A stretch of 8,150 nt of DNA from the NCBI GenBank assembly GCA_025450555.1, contig JANWHF010000039.1:1-8150 (forward strand), given 5' to 3'. The translations under genes and the position numbers were made by a program. The first letter of the stretch is position 1; each line of letters opens with the position of its first letter. Positions 5,792-8,150 of the stretch are shown in pieces. This DNA comes from Tepidisphaeraceae bacterium. GTDB taxonomy: Bacteria > Planctomycetota > Phycisphaerae > Tepidisphaerales > Tepidisphaeraceae. The notes beneath the pieces were generated by a model. That model was not told the origin of the DNA and did no database searches. It saw only the letters and a program-made list of their open reading frames with translations.

Positions 5792-6499
5792 TCACTTCAA
5801 TCGGCGATTCTCATACGCCTGCCACAAATCCTTGCGCCGATTTTGCGTCCGGGTCAATCGTTGCTGCAATCTCCAGTCCGCAATCGCCTGATGGTTGCCG
5901 CTGAGCAATATGTCCGGCACGCCCATCCCGCGAAAATCGCGCGGGCGCGTGTACTGCGGATATTCCAGCAATCCATCGGCAAACGTCTCGTTCGCTGCTC
6001 CATCTTCCGCGCCCAATGCGCCGGGGAGCAGGCGAACGACCGCCTCAATCACGACCATGGCGGCCAATTCGCCGCCGCTGAGCACATAATCGCCGATGCT
6101 TAGTTCCATCGGCGAAAGACCTTCGATGATCCGTTCATCGAAGCCTTCATAATGGCCGGCGATCAGCAGCAGCCGATTTTCCTTGGCCAGGGCCTCGGCA
6201 GTCGATTGATCGAACAGCCGACCCTGAGGCGTCAGCAGAATCCGCGTGGCGACCGCAGGGTCCTGCCGTTCGACCGCCTCAACAGCATCGAACATCGGCG
6301 GGCACATCATGACCATTCCGGGCCCCCCGCCGAACGGGGCATCATCCACGGAACGGTGTTTATCATTCGCGAAATCGCGAATGTTGGTCAGGTGATAGCT
6401 GACCAGTCCCTTCTGAGCCGCGCGCTTCGGAATGCTCGTGGCGAAAAAAGGCCCAAACAATTCCGGAAACAGCGTCAGGACGTCAATGCGAAGGGACAT
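5792..6499 (-). CDS. trmD: tRNA (guanine-N1-)-methyltransferase
   Basis: Predicted 235-residue TrmD, the SPOUT-class enzyme that methylates N1 of G37 in tRNAs reading CNN-type codons, using S-adenosylmethionine and preventing +1 frameshifts. Motifs run in order: IDVLTLFPELF (5-15), RDFANDKHRSVDDAPFGGGPGM (41-62), LLTPQGRLFDQ (88-98), LIAGHYEGFDERI (112-124), and SIGDYVLSGGELAAMVVIEA (134-153). The last two form the trefoil-knot cofactor site. LLEYPQYTRPRDFRG and LLSGNHQAIADWR lie in the C-terminal half. Arg156 aligns with E. coli Arg154. The catalytic Asp169 of E. coli falls on Glu171 here (NETF where E. coli has EDSF), with no gap between the two positions. The frame ends soon after the RR.DLW helix, a normal short version. 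No strong Shine-Dalgarno site precedes ATG 6499. rimM does not lie between rpsP and this gene. Confidence 0.97.
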   Translation of the reverse strand: MSLRIDVLTLFPELFGPFFATSIPKRAAQKGLVSYHLTNIRDFANDKHRSVDDAPFGGGPGMVMMCPPMFDAVEAVERQDPAVATRILLTPQGRLFDQSTAEALAKENRLLLIAGHYEGFDERIIEGLSPMELSIGDYVLSGGELAAMVVIEAVVRLLPGALGAEDGAANETFADGLLEYPQYTRPRDFRGMGVPDILLSGNHQAIADWRLQQRLTRTQNRRKDLWQAYENRRLK

Positions 6500-6545
6500 G
6501 AGACGCCAGAATCTTCAAGGCCGGGTAACGAATCAACGGCGCACT

Positions 6546-6568
6546 GCCGCCACGCGTCAACCGGCGGC
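6546..6568 (-). other. GC-rich hairpin between rpsP and trmD
   Basis: GCCGCC (6546-6551) and GGCGGC (6563-6568) form a 6-bp GC stem with an 11-base loop just after the rpsP stop codon (6573-6575) and inside the 73-base rpsP-trmD gap. There is no U-tract. It could modulate expression or message stability between the abundant S16 and the scarce TrmD, which is an inference. Confidence 0.3.
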
Positions 6569-6572
6569 GCAC

Positions 6573-6902
6573 CTATTCCTTCTTTGCCTCGGCCGGCGCA
6601 GGCGCGGCGGCCGCAACCTTGGGCTTGCCCGGCTTGGGCAGCCGAAGCATCTTGTGTTCGATTCCACTCTTTTTCAGGAGGGTCGAAACCGTCTCAGAAG
6701 GGATCGCGCCTTTATCGAGCCATTCGCGGCAGCGATCGAGCTTGGCCACAAACTGCTTGGCCTGATCCTTCTCGCGCGGATTGTAATAACCGAGCAACTC
6801 AATGACTCGGCCATCGCGCGGCGTGCGCGAATCAACCGCGGCCATGCGGAAAAACGCCGCGTTCTTCCGACCCATTCGCTTCATTCGTAACTTCACTGCC
6901 AT
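6573..6902 (-). CDS. rpsP: 30S ribosomal protein S16
   Basis: Predicted 109-residue S16, an assembly protein of the small ribosomal subunit. The conserved core is plain: VKLRMKRMGRKNAAFFRMAAVDSRTPRDGR (3-32), VIELLGYYNPRE (33-44), and LDRCREWLDKGAIPSETVSTLLKKSGI (about 55-81). The remainder is a C-terminal tail (PKPGKPKVAAAAPAPAEAKKE), longer than in E. coli S16 (about 82 residues) and similar in style to the L19 tail. ATG 6902 has GGAG seven bases upstream (6910-6913, minus-strand sense). It heads the rpsP-trmD-rplS operon, with a strong-looking promoter about 40 bases upstream. Confidence 0.97.
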   Translation of the reverse strand: MAVKLRMKRMGRKNAAFFRMAAVDSRTPRDGRVIELLGYYNPREKDQAKQFVAKLDRCREWLDKGAIPSETVSTLLKKSGIEHKMLRLPKPGKPKVAAAAPAPAEAKKE

Positions 6903-6942
6903 CCAGCATCTCCGTGATTCTCAAAATTGACAAGAATCGCGA

Positions 6943-6970
6943 AGTATACCCAGAATGCAGTTGCTGACAA
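6943..6970 (-). promoter_or_regulatory. sigma70-like promoter of the rpsP operon
   Basis: Read on the minus strand, TTGTCA (6965-6970) and TATACT (6943-6948) are separated by 16 bases, with GGG just before the -10 box. Each box matches five of six consensus bases. The expected start of transcription lies near 6936, leaving a leader of about 34 bases that contains the GGAG Shine-Dalgarno site of rpsP. Confidence 0.6.
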
Positions 6971-7232
6971 GGGCGGCCGGAAATCCACACAGAGCCAGAT
7001 TCAACCCATCCGCTAAATCATTGAAAACTTTTACTTATCTTTGCGGGCCGTTTCGTCGTGTATGGCCTGTCATTGGCGCCTTCCTATTTTGACGCGCCTC
7101 ATCGAATTTGTTTACTTAAAGCCCGTCATTTTAACGAATTGCGTAACCATTCCCGTAAAATTGCTCCAAAATAGCGGCGATTTTTGCTTTTCCTGCCGCC
7201 GCGATAATCGCAACTCCTTTCCAGATTCGACG

Positions 7233-7261
7233 TTGCGTGATGTATTTCGGCACCGGATAAT
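7233..7261 (+). promoter_or_regulatory. possible sigma70-like promoter of the response regulator
   Basis: TTGCGT (7233-7238) and GATAAT (7256-7261) are 17 bases apart; the -10 box matches five of six consensus bases and the -35 box three. Transcription would begin near 7268, just ahead of the Shine-Dalgarno sequence at 7270-7279, giving a very short leader. Confidence 0.4.
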
Positions 7262-7286
7262 GCGTTTCAGAGAGAGGAGCGCCAAT

Positions 7287-7727
7287 ATGACCAGCGATAC
7301 GACACCTCATCATGCGCCACGATTGCTGGTCTGTGATGATTCCTCAACCGAAAGACACGCGCTATCGGCGTTACTGCGCGATGCCGGCTTTGCAGTCGAA
7401 GAAGCACCGGATGGCGACGCGGCTATTGCGCATTTCAAACATCATCCAGTCGATCTCGTCCTTCTCGATTTGCACATGCCAGGCACGGATGGCTTTGAAG
7501 TGCTTGGATATCTGCAGCAGCATCGCCGGGCGCTGCCGGTGATTCTGCTGTCGGGAATGCCACTCAATAAGATTCAGCACAAGATGCATCATCTTCCGAC
7601 ACCCGAGCTTCCACCGCTGTTGATTAAGCCGGTCAATCCGGATCAGTTGCTTGGGCTTGTCGAAATGCAACTGAACGGCGAGCTTCCCTCCGCCCCACCC
7701 GCAAAGAATCCGTCTCCCTCGATCTGA
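7287..7727 (+). CDS. stand-alone response regulator (receiver domain only)
   Basis: Predicted 146-residue protein made of one CheY-like receiver domain. It would be phosphorylated by a histidine kinase that is not in this window. Residues 12-18 (RLLVCDD) give the acidic pocket Asp17-Asp18. VDLVLLDLHMPGTDGFEVL (55-73) carries the phospho-acceptor Asp61. The switch Ser89 lies in VILLSG and the conserved Lys114 in LIKPVN. All key residues are present. After about residue 130 only a Pro/Ser-rich tail remains, with no DNA-binding or enzymatic output domain, so it should act by protein contact. Between beta-4 and the Lys there is a longer loop than usual, with a His/Lys-rich stretch (KIQHKMHHLPTPELPP). 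ATG 7287 is set by a strong Shine-Dalgarno sequence, GAGAGGAG, about eight bases upstream. The frame is open further upstream but lacks any domain there. Confidence 0.92.
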   Translation: MTSDTTPHHAPRLLVCDDSSTERHALSALLRDAGFAVEEAPDGDAAIAHFKHHPVDLVLLDLHMPGTDGFEVLGYLQQHRRALPVILLSGMPLNKIQHKMHHLPTPELPPLLIKPVNPDQLLGLVEMQLNGELPSAPPAKNPSPSI

Positions 7728-7735
7728 TTTCCATG

Positions 7736-7764
7736 TTGAAGTGCCTTGCTCCCGCTAGTACAAG
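7736..7764 (+). promoter_or_regulatory. weak candidate promoter for the M13 peptidase gene
   Basis: TTGAAG (7736-7741) and TACAAG (7759-7764) are 17 bases apart, each matching four of six consensus bases. They lie in the 72-base gap after the response regulator. It is a modest match; co-transcription with the response regulator is the alternative. Confidence 0.25.
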
Positions 7765-7799
7765 TCGCTGATCCTTTGGCTCTTTTCCGGAGTCGATTT

Positions 7800-8150
7800 A
7801 TGCGACATGCCACGCGTCTTTGCGCGATGATCGTTGGGGGTGCATCCACTTTTTTTGCGATTTCTCCTTTGTCGGCGGTCGAAAAACCACATGAAAGCGG
7901 AATCGACCCCGCGAACTTCGACAAATCCATCAAGCCCGGCGACGACTTCTACGATTACGTAAACGGCGACTGGAACAAGCAGAATCCGATCCCGCCCGAA
8001 TACAGTCGTTGGGGCGCCTTTCCTAAACTGCGCGATGACAATCTCAACGCGCTTCGTCAGATCGTGGAAGGCTTGAGCCAGAAAACATCACTTGATGAAA
8101 ACGAGCGGAAAATCCGGGATCTTTATGCGACGGCAATGGATGAAGCCAAG
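7800..8150 (+). CDS. M13-family metallopeptidase, N-terminal 117 codons (3' end outside window)
   Basis: The frame is open from ATG 7800 to the right edge. ATG 7800 has CGGAG about nine bases upstream. Residues 1-26 form a signal peptide: basic MRHATR, a hydrophobic core and a likely cut after PLSA, so the protein is exported. The mature start GIDPANFDKSIKPGDDFYDYVNGDW (34-58), followed by IPPEYSRWGAFPKLRDDNLNALRQIVE, is the classic N-terminal signature of the neprilysin/PepO (M13) family of zinc peptidases, which cut oligopeptides outside the cytoplasm. The alternating charged helices after that (SLDENERKIRDLYATAMDEAK) also fit. The zinc motif HExxH and the downstream glutamate lie beyond the window in the C-terminal half of this roughly 650-700 residue family, so catalytic competence cannot be judged. 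Confidence 0.93.
   Translation, partial: MRHATRLCAMIVGGASTFFAISPLSAVEKPHESGIDPANFDKSIKPGDDFYDYVNGDWNKQNPIPPEYSRWGAFPKLRDDNLNALRQIVEGLSQKTSLDENERKIRDLYATAMDEAK

Larger units (their letters stand above)
6903..7286. other. AT-rich divergent control region between rpsP and the response regulator
   Basis: A 384-base gap between divergent starts at 6902 (minus) and 7287 (plus). It is clearly more AT-rich than the flanking genes, particularly 7015-7200. Two promoter-like elements are seen: one for rpsP at 6943-6970 and one for the response regulator at 7233-7261. The plus frame of the response regulator stays open upstream to 7041, but that reading has no protein-like character. I see no RNA gene or repeat in the middle 7000-7230. 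Confidence 0.6.

Noticed and set aside
6152..6805. 217-codon plus frame and the 152-codon plus frame at 6432-6890
   Set aside because: Antisense to trmD and rpsP, with no protein-like features.
7041..7286. 82-codon upstream extension of the response regulator
   Set aside because: AT-rich non-coding character, Cys/Arg/Phe-rich translation, and a strong Shine-Dalgarno site marks the start at 7287.
7643..7933. 96-codon minus frame
   Set aside because: Antisense to the response regulator tail and the signal peptide of the M13 peptidase.
1..8150. mobile elements, CRISPR arrays, tRNA/rRNA genes, toxin-antitoxin or defence cassettes
   Set aside because: No transposase-like frame, spaced direct repeats, cloverleaf-like sequence or defence-type domain was seen on either strand.

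Overview
The window looks like a chromosomal, housekeeping-type stretch from a moderately GC-rich bacterium. It is most probably a planctomycete (Phycisphaerae-like). This rests on the style of the fucose-isomerase-like protein, the long Ala/Pro-rich tails on ribosomal proteins L19 and S16, the many lone genes with weak Shine-Dalgarno sites, and an AT-rich palindromic intergenic repeat. The assignment comes from recognition of sequence style, not from a search.

Layout. Bases 1-1122 (minus) hold the first 374 codons of an L-fucose isomerase-family protein that runs off the left edge. A membrane protein with a DUF2007-like N-terminus and a split zinc ribbon (1179-1805, plus) diverges from it and overlaps tail to tail with a small acidic protein (1753-1941, minus). 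A lipoprotein with a PsbP/DcrB-like domain follows (1977-2615, minus). Diverging from it is a tandem pair of polytopic membrane proteins of DUF4203/TMEM198-like character (2708-3562 and about 3576-4295, plus). The spacer 4296-4738 carries two palindromes and what may be a decayed gene (4417-4614, minus). Next comes yraN (4739-5137, plus), convergent with a ribosomal/tRNA-modification operon read on the minus strand: rpsP (6573-6902), trmD (5792-6498 plus start, i.e. up to 6499) and rplS (5263-5688). A 384-base AT-rich divergent control region (6903-7286) separates rpsP from a stand-alone response regulator (7287-7727, plus). The window ends with the first 117 codons of a secreted M13-family metallopeptidase (7800-8150, plus).

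How the genes relate. The only clear functional unit is rpsP-trmD-rplS: S16, the m1G37 tRNA methyltransferase and L19, driven by a good sigma70-like promoter at 6943-6970. The usual rimM between rpsP and trmD is missing. The two polytopic membrane proteins probably form a two-gene operon of unknown role. The remaining genes appear to be independent. I see no mobile element, CRISPR array, tRNA, rRNA or defence-like cassette, and no convincing new multi-gene system. The best second looks are an Asp-to-Glu change at the TrmD catalytic position, the missing rimM, the start or frame problem in the membrane-protein pair, and the palindromic repeat with the adjoining gene remnant.
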